The notes: generated by a model from the letters alone, not told the origin. Positions 48,584 to 57,907 are shown, numbered from the stretch's first letter. The stretch is 64,000 nt of DNA from Rubrivivax sp. (GCA_016707445.1 JADJHR010000019.1:310001-374000), one strand, 5' to 3'. Numbers and translations are program-made.

Positions 48584-49160
48584 CTAGGCCATCACCATGC
48601 CACCGTCGAGCGGCAGCGACTGGCTGGTCATGCCGGCGCTTTCGCCCGATCCCAGGTTGCGGGCCTTGTAGGCGCTCTGGTTCAGCGAGCCCGTTTGCCA
48701 GCGGTGGCCGCGACGTTGACCGCTCCGCCGCGGCCGACCCTGTGCATGGTCCGCAGCACCGCCTGCAACACGGGGAAGGCGCCGCAGACGTTGACCTGCA
48801 GGACGCGACCGAAGTCCTGGGGTTCGATGTCGATAAATCGTGCGGCGTGGTAGACGCCGGCGTTATTGACCAGGATGTTGATCCCGCCCATCAACGCCAT
48901 TGCGCGTTCGACCATGGCCTGAGCGGCACCGCGGTCACGCACGTCGCAGGGCTGCTGCACAGGGGCCTGTCCAGCGGCCACCTGCACCGGCGCCTGCGTC
49001 AGCTGTAGGGCGTCGAGCCGGGGCGCGACCAGAAAGACGTCGGCGCCTTCGGCGGCGTGGGCTTGCTCAATCGCGCGAGCGATGCGGTGGCTGGCGCCGG
49101 TGATCTGGGCCTTGCGGCCGGCCAGACGACCGGCGTGTTCGACAGGGGCGCAGAGCTCAT
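48584..49160 (-). pseudogene. Degenerate short-chain dehydrogenase/reductase (SDR)
   Basis: Fragments of a classical SDR lie in order on this strand but in several frames: LAGRKAQITGASHRIARAIE (cofactor loop GASxxI), then CDVRDRG, then INILVNNAGVYHAARFIDIE (NNAG motif) with LQVNVCGAFPVLQAVLR and VAATAGKR, a stop, and in another frame LNQSAYKAR where the catalytic Tyr sits. The next residues jump straight to the C-terminus GMTSQSLPLDGGMVMA. About 70 residues between the Tyr helix and the C-terminal strand are missing, as is the YxxxK lysine. It is clearly nonfunctional, with at least one large deletion and several frameshifts. Confidence 0.82.
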
Positions 49161-49245
49161 GGCCTGCCCATTCGATCGGCCGCCAAGGTCACCGACCTGG
49201 GTACGAGTTGTAGCACTCGAGGGACGCCGCGCCAGCCGGATCAGC

Positions 49246-49274
49246 TTGACGGAATTCAATACGTGGAATAATAT
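49246..49274 (+). promoter_or_regulatory. Sigma-70-type promoter before the beta-propeller lipoprotein gene
   Basis: TTGACG (49246-49251), 17-base spacer, TAATAT (49269-49274), 33 bases before the ATG at 49307. It lies in an unusually A/T-rich stretch for this genome. Confidence 0.6.
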
Positions 49275-49306
49275 CCCACTCACTTTTCACCGCTGCGGGA
49301 ACGCCC

Positions 49307-51328
49307 ATGTCATTTCCTCGTCCCCCCATCCCAACGCAGTCGCGGCCGCCGCGGCTGCTGGCCGCAGCCCTGTTGTCGGCCGCGTTGCTTGCCACGGTGT
49401 TTCTGGCCGCATGCGGTGGAGGCGGCGGCAGCCCCGCGCCGGCACCGGTAGCGAGCAACGACGCCGCCATCGCCACCGCCCAGTCGGGCGAGGTGCTGGC
49501 TTACGTCAGGCGCAAGTTGCAGGCACGCGGCCCGCAAGGTCCGGGCATGGGCGCTGACATGCCCTTGTGGCTGGACACGGTGGTCACTGCCACCGGCAGT
49601 GTGTCGCGCTCGGGCACCGTGGTGCAAGAGGCCGGTATCGACGAGGACGACCTGATCAAGACCGACGGCCGGCGCATCTACACGCTGCAGCCGCTGCCGG
49701 GCGGCGGCGAGCGCAAGGACGCCTTTGCGCAGCTGGGCGTTTACACGCTGGACGCCGCCGGCCGGCCTCAGCCCAGCGGCATGCTGCCGCTGGTCAACGC
49801 CGCTGCGGGCCGGACCCTGACGCGCGGCATGCAACTGGCCGACGGGCTGCCGCGGCTGGCGGTGCTGGCCGAAAGCGCCGACGACATCATGAGCTGGCCC
49901 GACTGCCCGCCCGACATGGCGTGCATCACGTCGCTGCTGGCCTATCAGCCGACCTCGCCGCGTGTGCACCTGCAGCTGCTGGACCTGACCCGCGCCGATC
50001 AGCCCGGCACGCCCGAGCGGCTGCAGATCGACGGCCGCCTGGTCGGCAGCCGACAGATCGGCAGCATGCTCTACGTGGTGGCGTCGCACACGCCCAGCTT
50101 TGCGTTCGACCGGCTGCCCGCGACCGCCAGTGACGCCGAACGGGCGGCGGCGCTGGCCCGGCTGCAGGTGGCCGACGTGCTGCCGCAGATCAGCATCAAC
50201 GGCGGCCCGCGCCTGCCGCTGGTCGGCGAGACCGACTGCTGGCTTCAGAGTGCCAATGCGTCCACCGCATTGGCCGTGACCACCATCACCGCCATCGATC
50301 TGGCGTCGCCCACCTGGGCGCGCAGCAGCCGTTGCTTCGTCGGTGGCACCGAGGCGCTGTACATGTCGACCGCCAGCCTCTACCTGGCCACCTCGCGCCA
50401 GGACGTGCAGACGCTGCAGGGCCGGCTGCTGTTCGCGCCCGAGGCGCGCACCGACATCCACAAGTTCAACGTCAGCGGCGCCGGCGTCTCGTACCGCGGG
50501 TCGGGCAGCGTCAATGGCCATCTGGGCTGGGACCGCGAAAAAACCTCGTACCGGATGAGCGAGCACTTGGGTGATCTGCGTGTGCTCAGCTTCACCGGCC
50601 GCAGCGGTTGGCTCAGTGCGGCCGACGCCAGCACGCAGGCGGCCTCGCCGGCCACGCTGACCGTGCTGCGCGAGAACCCGGCCGACGCCAGCCTGCGCAC
50701 GTTGGCAACGCTGCCCAATGCACAGCGGCCGGCGTCCATCGGCAAGCCGGGCGAGCAGGTTTACGCGGTGCGTTTCACGGGCGATCGCGGCTACGTCGTC
50801 ACCTTCCGCCAGACCGACCCGCTGTACGTGCTGGACCTGTCGAATGCGGCCGATCCGCGCAGCGTTGGTGAACTCGAGGTGCCCGGCTACTCCGATTGGC
50901 TGTTCCCGATCGATGGTGGCCTGCTGTTCGGCGTGGGCAAGGACGCCGACGACAGGGGCCTCATGCAAGGGGTCAAGGTCAGCCTGTTCGACGTGCGCGA
51001 CCCTGCGCAGCCGCGCCTGCTCGACAGCCGCAACTACGGCCTCGCGGGCAGCGTCAGCGGGCTTGACTACGGGCCGCATGGCCTATCGATGCGGGTGCTC
51101 GGCAACAGCACGCGCATTGCCTTGCCGATGTTGTTGACGCTCGATGCCAGCGAGCCGCCGTTGCAGACACTGCGGCTGTTCGAGATCAACAGCAGCACCC
51201 GCAGCATGGTGCGATCGTCGCTCGACCTGGGCACGGGATGGACCGACATCAGCGCCACGCGCAGCCTGCTGCTGGGCGACCAGGTGCACCTGCTGCGCGA
51301 CGGCAAGCTGCAGACCTGGGACTGGTGA
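49307..51328 (+). CDS. Secreted beta-propeller domain lipoprotein (PF09826-type)
   Basis: The 673-residue lipoprotein has a signal peptide with lipobox LAAC (Cys36) and a Gly linker. The motif VQEAGIDEDDLIKTDGRRIY near residue 107 is typical of secreted proteins with the C-terminal beta-propeller domain. Blade-like repeats follow (ALYMSTASLYLATSRQD, YAVRFTGDRGYVVTF, DPLYVLDLSNAADPR, DYGPHGLSMRVLG) to the end. Members bind metals or are linked to envelope enzymes; no activity is assigned. An AT-rich promoter precedes it. Confidence 0.82.
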   Translation: MSFPRPPIPTQSRPPRLLAAALLSAALLATVFLAACGGGGGSPAPAPVASNDAAIATAQSGEVLAYVRRKLQARGPQGPGMGADMPLWLDTVVTATGSVSRSGTVVQEAGIDEDDLIKTDGRRIYTLQPLPGGGERKDAFAQLGVYTLDAAGRPQPSGMLPLVNAAAGRTLTRGMQLADGLPRLAVLAESADDIMSWPDCPPDMACITSLLAYQPTSPRVHLQLLDLTRADQPGTPERLQIDGRLVGSRQIGSMLYVVASHTPSFAFDRLPATASDAERAAALARLQVADVLPQISINGGPRLPLVGETDCWLQSANASTALAVTTITAIDLASPTWARSSRCFVGGTEALYMSTASLYLATSRQDVQTLQGRLLFAPEARTDIHKFNVSGAGVSYRGSGSVNGHLGWDREKTSYRMSEHLGDLRVLSFTGRSGWLSAADASTQAASPATLTVLRENPADASLRTLATLPNAQRPASIGKPGEQVYAVRFTGDRGYVVTFRQTDPLYVLDLSNAADPRSVGELEVPGYSDWLFPIDGGLLFGVGKDADDRGLMQGVKVSLFDVRDPAQPRLLDSRNYGLAGSVSGLDYGPHGLSMRVLGNSTRIALPMLLTLDASEPPLQTLRLFEINSSTRSMVRSSLDLGTGWTDISATRSLLLGDQVHLLRDGKLQTWDW

Positions 51329-51402
51329 CCGCAGAACTGCAGGTGCGACATGCACCGCCACAGGCGCAGGCCGCGACGGTGGCGGTGCTATGCTGACCCG
51401 GC

Positions 51403-52395
51403 ATGCCTGCGGACCCCGCCGATCCCTTGTTGTCCGTCTCCAACCAGCGCCCGTGGACGGCCCGATTGCAGGGCGCCATCCATGACCGTACCGCCCACCT
51501 GAGCCCGACCACCCGCGCGCTGCTGTGGAGCATGGGCGCGGGTATCTTCTTCAGCCTGTTGAACGCCATCGCGCGCTCGCTGACGCAACACCTGCACCCG
51601 ATGCAGGCGCAGTTTCTGCGCTACCTGTTCGGCGTGGTGGTGATGCTGCCGCTGCTGTGGCAGGCTGGCCTGGCGGCTTACACACCGAAGCGTGTCGGTG
51701 CCCAGTTCGTGCGTGGCGCGGTGCATGCGCTGGGCCTCATCCTGTGGTTCACCGCGTTGCCGCGCATTCCGTTGGCCGACATGACAGCGATCGGCTTCAC
51801 GGGGCCGATCTTCATCATGGTCGGCGCCTTCGTCTTCCTGGGCGAGCCCATGCGCTGGGAGCGCTGGCTGGCCACTGCTGTCGGCTTTGTCGGCATGCTG
51901 CTGGTGCTGGGGCCGGCGTTCTCGCGCCAGGGCGGCCTGAGCAGCGGCGACAGTGGTTGGTGGCACCTGGTGATGCTGGCGTCGGCGCCGGTGTTTGCGG
52001 CGTCCTACCTGCTGACCAAGGCGCTGACGCGCACCGAGACCACCGAGGTCATCGTCTTCTGGCAGGCGCTGTCGGTGACGCTGTTCAGCCTGCCGCTGGC
52101 GTTGCCGGTGTGGCAGATGCCCAGCGCCTGGCAGTGGACGGCGTTTGCGCTGTGCGGCCTGCTCGGCTCGCTGGGTCACTATTGCCTGGCGCGCTCCTAT
52201 CGCTTCGCCGACATCTCGGCCACGCAGTCGGTCAAGTTCCTCGACCTGATCTGGGCCGCCTTGCTGGGCTTCATCGTCTTTGCCGACCTGCCGAGTGCCA
52301 GCACGCTGCTGGGCGGCGCCGTCATCAGCGTGGCCACGATCTGGCTGGCGCGGCGTGAATCGAAGGCGCTGCAGCGCACCTTGGGACAAGCCTGA
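51403..52395 (+). CDS. DMT-superfamily transporter (EamA, 10 helices)
   Basis: The 330-residue inner-membrane protein has two tandem EamA domains, about five helices each: FSLLNAIARSLTQHLHPMQA then FLRYLFGVVVMLPLL, IGFTGPIFIMVGAFVFLGEP, and second half VFAASYLLTKALTR, LGSLGHYCLARSYRFADIS, ending AVISVATIWLAR. Members export amino acids or metabolites, some import riboflavin or drugs; the substrate is unknown. The next gene (MFS) follows after only 8 bases, so they form one operon. Confidence 0.85.
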   Translation: MPADPADPLLSVSNQRPWTARLQGAIHDRTAHLSPTTRALLWSMGAGIFFSLLNAIARSLTQHLHPMQAQFLRYLFGVVVMLPLLWQAGLAAYTPKRVGAQFVRGAVHALGLILWFTALPRIPLADMTAIGFTGPIFIMVGAFVFLGEPMRWERWLATAVGFVGMLLVLGPAFSRQGGLSSGDSGWWHLVMLASAPVFAASYLLTKALTRTETTEVIVFWQALSVTLFSLPLALPVWQMPSAWQWTAFALCGLLGSLGHYCLARSYRFADISATQSVKFLDLIWAALLGFIVFADLPSASTLLGGAVISVATIWLARRESKALQRTLGQA

Positions 52396-52403
52396 ACCGA
52401 CCG

Positions 52404-53645
52404 ATGCAACACCTTGCCGATTCCCGCTACGCCTGGACCCGTCTGATGGTCATCCTGCTGATGATGACCATCGGTTCGGGCGCGATGTACGTCATCGCGG
52501 TCGTGCTGCCGGCGGTGCAGGCCGAGTTCGGCGTGGCGCGCGCCGATGCGTCGATGCCCTACACCGCGATGATGATCGGCTTCGGAGCCGGCGGCATCTG
52601 GATGGGCCGGCTGGCCGACCGCCATGGCGTGATGCGGCCGCTGCTGATCGGCGCCGCCGGCCTGGGCTCGGGCTTCATCGCTGCCGGTGCCTCGGGCAGC
52701 ATCGCCGCCTTCAGCCTGTGGCACGGTCTGCTGCTGGGTTTCTTCGGCTCGGCCGCCACCTTCGCGCCGCTGGTGGCCGACACCTCGCTGTGGTTCGTCA
52801 AGCGTCGGGGCATCGCGGTGGCCATCTGCGCCAGCGGCAACTACCTGGCCGGCGCCATCTGGCCGCCGATCGTGCAGCACTTCGTGCAGACCAGCGGCTG
52901 GCGCGCCACCTACACCGGGCTGGGCCTGTTCTGCATCGTCACCTTGCCGCTGCTGGCGTTGGCCATGCGCGCGCGGCCACCGGCGTTGCAGACCGTGGCC
53001 ACCCCCACACTGCGCGGCGCCGTGCCGTCGCAGCGGCCGTTTGGCCTGAGCCTGAACCAGGCGCAGGCGCTGCTGTGCGTGGCCGGCACCGCCTGCTGTG
53101 TGGCGATGGCCATGCCCCAGGTGCACATCGTGGCCTATTGCGGCGACCTGGGCTACGGCGCAGCGCGCGGCGCCGAGATGCTGAGCCTGATGCTGGCCTG
53201 CGGCATCGTCAGCCGGCTGGTGTCGGGCGCCATCTGCGACCGCATCGGCGGCCTGCGCACGCTGCTGCTGGGCAGCTTGCTGCAGGGCCTGGCGCTGCTG
53301 CTCTTCATCCCGTTCAACGGTCTGGTGTCGCTGTACGTGATCTCGGCGCTGTTCGGCCTTTTCCAGGGCGGCATTGTGCCCAGCTACGCGATCATCGTGC
53401 GCGAGCATTTCCCCCCCGCCGAAGCCGGCGCCCGCGTCGGAACGGTCCTGATGTTCACGCTGTTCGGCATGGCGCTGGGCGGCTGGATGTCAGGCAAGGT
53501 GTTCGACCTCAGCGGCAGCTACCAGGCGGCCTTCGTCAACGGCATCGTCTGGAACCTGATCAACCTGTCGGTCACGGTGTTCCTGCTGCGGCGAACGCTG
53601 AGGCCGCCGGCTCTGCCACCGTCGGCGCTGGGCGCGTCCGCGTAG
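52404..53645 (+). CDS. MFS transporter (monocarboxylate/OFA-like)
   Basis: The 413-residue protein has 12 helices. N-half: VVLPAVQAEFGVARADASMP, GIWMGRLADRHGVMRPLLI with the loop 2-3 GRLADR signature, WFVKRRGIAVAICASGNYLA. C-half: GIVSRLVSGAICDRIGGLRT, FGLFQGGIVPSYAIIVREHF. Resemblance is to the monocarboxylate/oxalate-formate branch, suggesting import or export of organic anions. It is co-transcribed with the upstream DMT gene. The 86 bases after the stop show no gene; an imperfect CCGCCC/GGGCGG dyad may be a terminator. Confidence 0.85.
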   Translation: MQHLADSRYAWTRLMVILLMMTIGSGAMYVIAVVLPAVQAEFGVARADASMPYTAMMIGFGAGGIWMGRLADRHGVMRPLLIGAAGLGSGFIAAGASGSIAAFSLWHGLLLGFFGSAATFAPLVADTSLWFVKRRGIAVAICASGNYLAGAIWPPIVQHFVQTSGWRATYTGLGLFCIVTLPLLALAMRARPPALQTVATPTLRGAVPSQRPFGLSLNQAQALLCVAGTACCVAMAMPQVHIVAYCGDLGYGAARGAEMLSLMLACGIVSRLVSGAICDRIGGLRTLLLGSLLQGLALLLFIPFNGLVSLYVISALFGLFQGGIVPSYAIIVREHFPPAEAGARVGTVLMFTLFGMALGGWMSGKVFDLSGSYQAAFVNGIVWNLINLSVTVFLLRRTLRPPALPPSALGASA

Positions 53646-53731
53646 GCCGTGCCGCATCTGCAGGCCGCCCACGCGCCCAGGGGGCGGGAATGAAGGGTCG
53701 CGTGGCCGCCTTGGCCAGCGCCGCGCCGAAC

Positions 53732-54025
53732 TCAGCCTCGCAATGACGGCGCCGGAGCGCGCCGCTTGTCGTGCAGTCGCCGGATGCCGTTCAGCATGAC
53801 CATCAGTTCGGCATCGCCCAGGTCGGTGAAGCGCTCGCGCAGAATTCGCATCGCCAGATGGTTCAGGGGCTGCTTGCCCCACTGCCTTGCCGGGTCGAAG
53901 CAGGGCGCCACCAGGGTGCAGGCTTCTTCGAATCGCGCGCGCACGTCGTGTTCGCTGCGGCGCTCGACCTGGTGGGCAGCCGGTTGAACGCGCGGGGTCG
54001 GATCAAGGTGCTGGCGTGCGTGCAT
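53732..54025 (-). CDS. Conserved hypothetical small protein (97 aa)
   Basis: The ATG with AGGAG five bases upstream gives 97 residues, MHARQHLDPTPRVQPAAHQV..., with a helical core ARFEEACTLVAPCFDPARQW and GKQPLNHLAMRILRERFTDL, then DLGDAELMVMLNGIRRLHD. It has no signal peptide or membrane helix and no named family that I recognise; similar short Trp/Leu-rich proteins occur in Burkholderiales. Sequence 54026-54252 upstream shows no gene, only the hairpin at 54186-54205. Confidence 0.6.
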   Translation of the reverse strand: MHARQHLDPTPRVQPAAHQVERRSEHDVRARFEEACTLVAPCFDPARQWGKQPLNHLAMRILRERFTDLGDAELMVMLNGIRRLHDKRRAPAPSLRG

Positions 54026-54185
54026 TTCGGCTCCTGCGGCTGTGACCGGTCCACCCGACACCATCGGCTGCGGGCGACGAGTGACGGCGACACCCCGGCT
54101 GGCGAGTTACGCCGTCAGGATGGAGATCGGCCGGAACGGGCGGAACTTGAGGGCGAGCACAGGCAGGGCGGCCTGGGATCAGCCA

Positions 54186-54205
54186 GCGGGCGTGAAATCG
54201 CCCGC
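54186..54205 (-). terminator. Hairpin after the aminotransferase gene
   Basis: GCGGGCG/CGCCCGC, 7-bp stem with loop TGAAAT, 48 bases after the aminotransferase stop on the minus strand. No T-run, but the stem is fully G-C. Confidence 0.5.
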
Positions 54206-54252
54206 CTGCCCTCGCCAGGCGTTCGTCGCCTTCCGGCATCGAACGTCCAGGC

Positions 54253-55638
54253 TCAGCCCCGCACCCAGGCCAGGGTCTCGTCCAGCGCCAGCGCCGTCTT
54301 GGCCAGCAATTCATCGATCTCAGCCTCGCTGATGATCAGCGGCGGCGAGAACGCGATGATGTCGCCGCCCAGCACACGAACGATCAGGCCATGTGCCTGC
54401 GCGCAGCGCACCAAATGGGCGCCGACACCGCGCGCCGGCTCGAAGGGTTTGCGCGTGGCCGGGTCGGCCGACAGCTCGAGCGCGCCGATCAAACCAAGCC
54501 CACGCGCCTGCCCCACCAGCGGGTGCTGTGCAAAGTGCTGGAGCCCGGCTTGCAGCCGCGGCGCCACGCGCTGCACATGGCCGATCACGTCGTCGCTTTC
54601 GTAGATGTTCAGTGTCTCCAGCGCCATCGCACAGGCCAGCGGGTGGCCGCTGTAGGTGTAGCCATGACCGAAGGTGCCGACGCTGGCGCTGGCGTCGGCC
54701 ACGGTCTGGTACAGCGCCTCGCTGACGAACAGCGCTGACATCGGCACATAGGCCGATGTCAGCATCTTGGCCACCGTCATCATGTCGGGCTGCAGGTCGA
54801 ACACATCGCAGCCGAAGCGCTGGCCCAGGCGGCCGAAGCCGGTGATCACCTCGTCGGCGATGAACAGGATGTGATGCTGCTTCAGCACCGCCTGCACACG
54901 CGGCCAGTAGCCCGGCGGCGGGATGATCACGCCGCCGGCCCCCTGCACCGGCTCGGCGATGAAGCCGCCGATGGTGTCGGCGCCTTCGGCCGCGATCAGC
55001 GCTTGCAACTCGGCGATCAGGCGATCGACGAAGGCGGCTTCCGATTCACCCGGCAGCGCGTTCGCGTAGTGGTGCGGCGCCGATACCCGCAACACGCCGG
55101 GCAGCGGCAGGTCGAAATGCTGGTGCATGGCCGGCAGGCCCGACAGCGACGCTGCCGCCGCCGTCACACCGTGGTAGCCCTTCTGTCGCGCGATGATCTT
55201 CTTCTTGCGAGGCTGACCTCGAACGTTGTGCACGTAATGCACCAGCTTGAACGCGGTGTCGTTGCTTTCCGACCCCGAGTTGGCGAACAGCACGCGGCCG
55301 GCCTTCAATGCCGGCGTCGGCGCCCACTGCATCAGCTTGGCCACCAGCTCGGTCACCGGCCCCGGCACCTTGCCCGAGAACGTGTGGTAGTAGGGCAAGG
55401 TACGCAGCTGATGGCTGGCAGCATCGGCCAGGCGCGACTCACTGAAACCCAGCGACGCACACCACAAGCCGGCCATGCCTTCCAGGTAGCGCCGGCCATG
55501 CTCGTCGATCACGTGCACGCCGTCGCCCTTGACGATCACCAGCGGCCCGTCCTGTTCCAGCGCGCGCAGCTGGGTGTAGGGGTGCAGGTGATGGGCGATG
55601 TCGCTGCGCCCGGCGGCGCTGATCTCGGTGCTGCTCAT
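54253..55638 (-). CDS. Class-III omega-aminotransferase
   Basis: The 461-residue enzyme has the class-III pattern: EGMAGLWCASLGFSESRLAD, VLFANSGSESNDTAFKLVHY, YHGVTAAAASLSGLPAMHQH, FIAEPVQGAGGVIIPPPGYW, ILFIADEVITGFGRLGQRFG (PLP-phosphate and Asp), then PDMMTVAKMLTSAYVPMSAL with the Schiff-base lysine. It transfers amino groups from omega-amines, beta-alanine or gamma-aminobutyrate to pyruvate or similar acceptors. The dehydrogenase gene ends 32 bases upstream, in the same operon with proQ. Confidence 0.9.
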   Translation of the reverse strand: MSSTEISAAGRSDIAHHLHPYTQLRALEQDGPLVIVKGDGVHVIDEHGRRYLEGMAGLWCASLGFSESRLADAASHQLRTLPYYHTFSGKVPGPVTELVAKLMQWAPTPALKAGRVLFANSGSESNDTAFKLVHYVHNVRGQPRKKKIIARQKGYHGVTAAAASLSGLPAMHQHFDLPLPGVLRVSAPHHYANALPGESEAAFVDRLIAELQALIAAEGADTIGGFIAEPVQGAGGVIIPPPGYWPRVQAVLKQHHILFIADEVITGFGRLGQRFGCDVFDLQPDMMTVAKMLTSAYVPMSALFVSEALYQTVADASASVGTFGHGYTYSGHPLACAMALETLNIYESDDVIGHVQRVAPRLQAGLQHFAQHPLVGQARGLGLIGALELSADPATRKPFEPARGVGAHLVRCAQAHGLIVRVLGGDIIAFSPPLIISEAEIDELLAKTALALDETLAWVRG

Positions 55639-55670
55639 GGTGTTTCGTCGTGGGCGTCAAGGTGGATGGT

Positions 55671-56744
55671 TCAGGCCTGCGCGATCTGGCGCAGTGCGGT
55701 CTCTTCGAGCCCCAGCCTGGCGCCGGCGGCCAGCAGCTGCGACCAGGTGGCGGCGTCGATCGGCACGCCGTCCATGTTGCGCTGGCAGCGCCAGGCGCGC
55801 TCGGGCTCACCGGGCAGCTGCACACGCTGGCCTGGCATCGGTGGCGACGCCGTCACCCAGTCGGCAAAGGCACGCGTTTCCTGCGTCAGACGTGCCGCCG
55901 TGCCCAGGCGCTCGGGGTCGACGATGAAACTGAGCATGTTGTTGATGATCGCGTGGGGCGACGGCCTGCCATGCAGCGTGATGCCGCCGGTCAATGCGCC
56001 GGCCAGAATCTCGCAGGCCACGGCCAGGCCATAGCCTTTGTGCTCGCCGAAAGGCAGCAGCGCGCCGTGCGGTTCACGGAACATCACGCCGGGGTCGGTG
56101 CTGGGCTGACCCTGGTCGTCGATCAGGATGCCCGGGGCCAGCGTCTCGCCCTTGTTGTGGGCCACGCGCACCTTGCCCATGGCGATGCGGCTGGTCGCGA
56201 AGTCGAGCACGATCGGGTCGGCGCCGGCCACCGGAATGCCGACGCACATCGGGTTGGTGACAAAGCGGCCGTCGCTGCCACCAAACGGCGCGACGATGGG
56301 CTCGCTGATCACGTTGACGAAGTGGATCGACACCAGCCCGGCATCCAGGCATTGCTCGGCCCAGGCGCCGATGCGGCCGATGTGGTGCGCGTTGGCCAGC
56401 CCCAGAACCGCCACGCCGTGCTGCCTGGCGCGCGCGATGCCCAGCGCCATCGCCTGCTCGCCCATCACCTGGCCATAGCCGGCGTTGCCATCCAGCGTCA
56501 GCAGGCTGCCGTGATCGCTGACGACGCGCAGCGTCTGGTTGGCCTGCAGCCCGCCGGCCAGCAGGTTGTCGACATAGCGCGGCAGCATGCCCACGCCGTG
56601 CGAATCGTGGCCGGTCAGGTTGGCCTCGACCAGGTTGTGCGCCACGCTGCGCGCTTCAGTCGGCGTCGAGCCACCGGCTTCGACCACCGTCTGCACGAAG
56701 CGGCGCAGCGCCTCGGCCTGCACGGTCACGCCCGGAGCGCTCAA
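55671..56744 (-). CDS. Malate/L-lactate dehydrogenase family oxidoreductase
   Basis: The 357-residue enzyme matches the non-Rossmann malate/L-lactate/ureidoglycolate dehydrogenase (LDH2) family: EANLTGHDSHGVGMLPRYVD (catalytic HDSHG), NAHHIGRIGAWAEQCLDAGL, PFGGSDGRFVTNPMCVGIPV, PHGALLPFGEHKGYGLAVAC (GxHKG with the lysine), NMLSFIVDPERLG. It reduces a 2-oxoacid with NADH or NADPH; the substrate is not set by sequence. Its start overlaps the proQ stop by ATGA, and the aminotransferase follows, so a 2-oxo/amino-acid pathway is likely. Confidence 0.9.
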   Translation of the reverse strand: MSAPGVTVQAEALRRFVQTVVEAGGSTPTEARSVAHNLVEANLTGHDSHGVGMLPRYVDNLLAGGLQANQTLRVVSDHGSLLTLDGNAGYGQVMGEQAMALGIARARQHGVAVLGLANAHHIGRIGAWAEQCLDAGLVSIHFVNVISEPIVAPFGGSDGRFVTNPMCVGIPVAGADPIVLDFATSRIAMGKVRVAHNKGETLAPGILIDDQGQPSTDPGVMFREPHGALLPFGEHKGYGLAVACEILAGALTGGITLHGRPSPHAIINNMLSFIVDPERLGTAARLTQETRAFADWVTASPPMPGQRVQLPGEPERAWRCQRNMDGVPIDAATWSQLLAAGARLGLEETALRQIAQA

Positions 56745-57907
56745 CGTGGCCCCCGGCGGGGTGCACCACGCGGGTCGCGCGAGCCCTGGAAGCCACGCTC
56801 AGGCTGCATCCGGGGTGATGAGTTTGGGTTTGGGTTCGGGTTCGGGTTTGCCGCCGCCCAGGCGGCCGCCTCTTGCCGCGCCAGCAGCAGCTGGGCATCG
56901 AGATGTTCGACCGTCATGCCCTTGAGCGCGCAGAAATTCGACTTGGTCAGCGGGCTGCCGTCGAAGGCGCGCAGCAGCAGCCAGCGCTCTCGCCGGCCCG
57001 GGTCTTCAGGCGGCTGCGCAGGCGCTGGACGGGGCGCTGCTGCAGGCGCGACCGTCAGTGCGTCGGCCGGCCCTGCCGTGCGTGATTCGTGCGGCGGCCG
57101 CGGCGGGCGTGGCGGTTGTGGTGGGTGCTGCTGACCGGCTGGACGATCGCTGCGGCCCGCCTGCTCCGGTCGCCCGGGCCGTGCAGGCTGTGGGGGCCGT
57201 GCGTGCTGTCCGGGCTGTGGGCGGCGCTGCGCGTCACGGTCGCGGCGCGGCGGCCGATCCGCGCGCGGCGGCCGATCGACCGGTGGGGTGGTGCCGGCTG
57301 CATCGGGCCCCGCAGCGGCAGTCGGCTGCGCTTGCTGCGGACTCTGTGGCCCTTGCGGCGCGCGCATCGCCTGCTCACGCTGGCGCCGCAGTTCACGCCG
57401 GCGTGCCAGTTCCTGCCGCGCGGCTTCGTGGTGCTCGGCACTGATTTCGCCGGCCGGCTGGCCGTCGAGGTCAAGGCGTTGCGTCGCCTTGCCGAGCGCG
57501 AGCAGGTACGAGGTGCTTCCAGTCAGGCGCCGCAGAAAGGCCGACAGCGCCGGACGTGTGAACACGCCGGGCGCGCGGGCCTGGATGTCGACCTGGATGC
57601 GCAGTTTGATCGGTTTGGGCCCGCCGCCGAACAGCGCAGGAAAGCGTTGCCTGAGCTCGACCGTGCAGGCCTCGAGCGACATGCGCGCTTGTTCGGTTGC
57701 GGGCGCTGCGGCGGCCACGGGGGCGACGGATTCGACCTCGACTTCGACTTCGGCTTCGGCATCGACGGCAGCCTCGACCGCGTCGGCTGCGACCAGCGGC
57801 GCTGGCGCTTCTTGCGGCGTGGCGGCTTCGGCGGGCACAGGTTCTGGGGCCGGAGCCTCGGGCGCCAGCGCGCTGGCCGGATCGGGATGGGGAGTTTCGC
57901 TGGACAT
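56741..57907 (-). CDS. proQ: ProQ/FinO-domain RNA chaperone with long Pro/Arg/Gln tail
   Basis: The 388-residue protein has an acidic/Ala-Pro N-terminal region (about 1-75, with EAEVEVEVESVAPV), then the FinO/ProQ domain: LEACTVELRQRFPALFGGGP, KPIKLRIQVDIQARAPGVFT, FLRRLTGSTSYLLALGKATQ, LDLDGQPAGEIS (about 75-165). The tail is very low complexity (RPPRADRPPRRDRDAQRRPQ, HPPQPPRPPRPPHE) and then a short folded end WLLLRAFDGSPLTKSNFCAL. E. coli ProQ is 232 residues, so the tail is an extension. ProQ binds structured small RNAs and mRNA 3' ends. No Shine-Dalgarno site is obvious. Confidence 0.88.
   Translation of the reverse strand: MSSETPHPDPASALAPEAPAPEPVPAEAATPQEAPAPLVAADAVEAAVDAEAEVEVEVESVAPVAAAAPATEQARMSLEACTVELRQRFPALFGGGPKPIKLRIQVDIQARAPGVFTRPALSAFLRRLTGSTSYLLALGKATQRLDLDGQPAGEISAEHHEAARQELARRRELRRQREQAMRAPQGPQSPQQAQPTAAAGPDAAGTTPPVDRPPRADRPPRRDRDAQRRPQPGQHARPPQPARPGRPEQAGRSDRPAGQQHPPQPPRPPRPPHESRTAGPADALTVAPAAAPRPAPAQPPEDPGRRERWLLLRAFDGSPLTKSNFCALKGMTVEHLDAQLLLARQEAAAWAAANPNPNPNPNSSPRMQPERGFQGSRDPRGAPRRGPR
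56823..56849. repeat. Hexamer array (TTYGGG) coding an Asn-Pro run near the ProQ C-terminus
   Basis: Four and a half copies of TTTGGG/TTCGGG on the plus strand; on the coding strand they encode alternating Asn-Pro (NPNPNPNPN) close to the C-terminus of ProQ. The two variants of the unit suggest an older, interrupted expansion. Confidence 0.8.
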
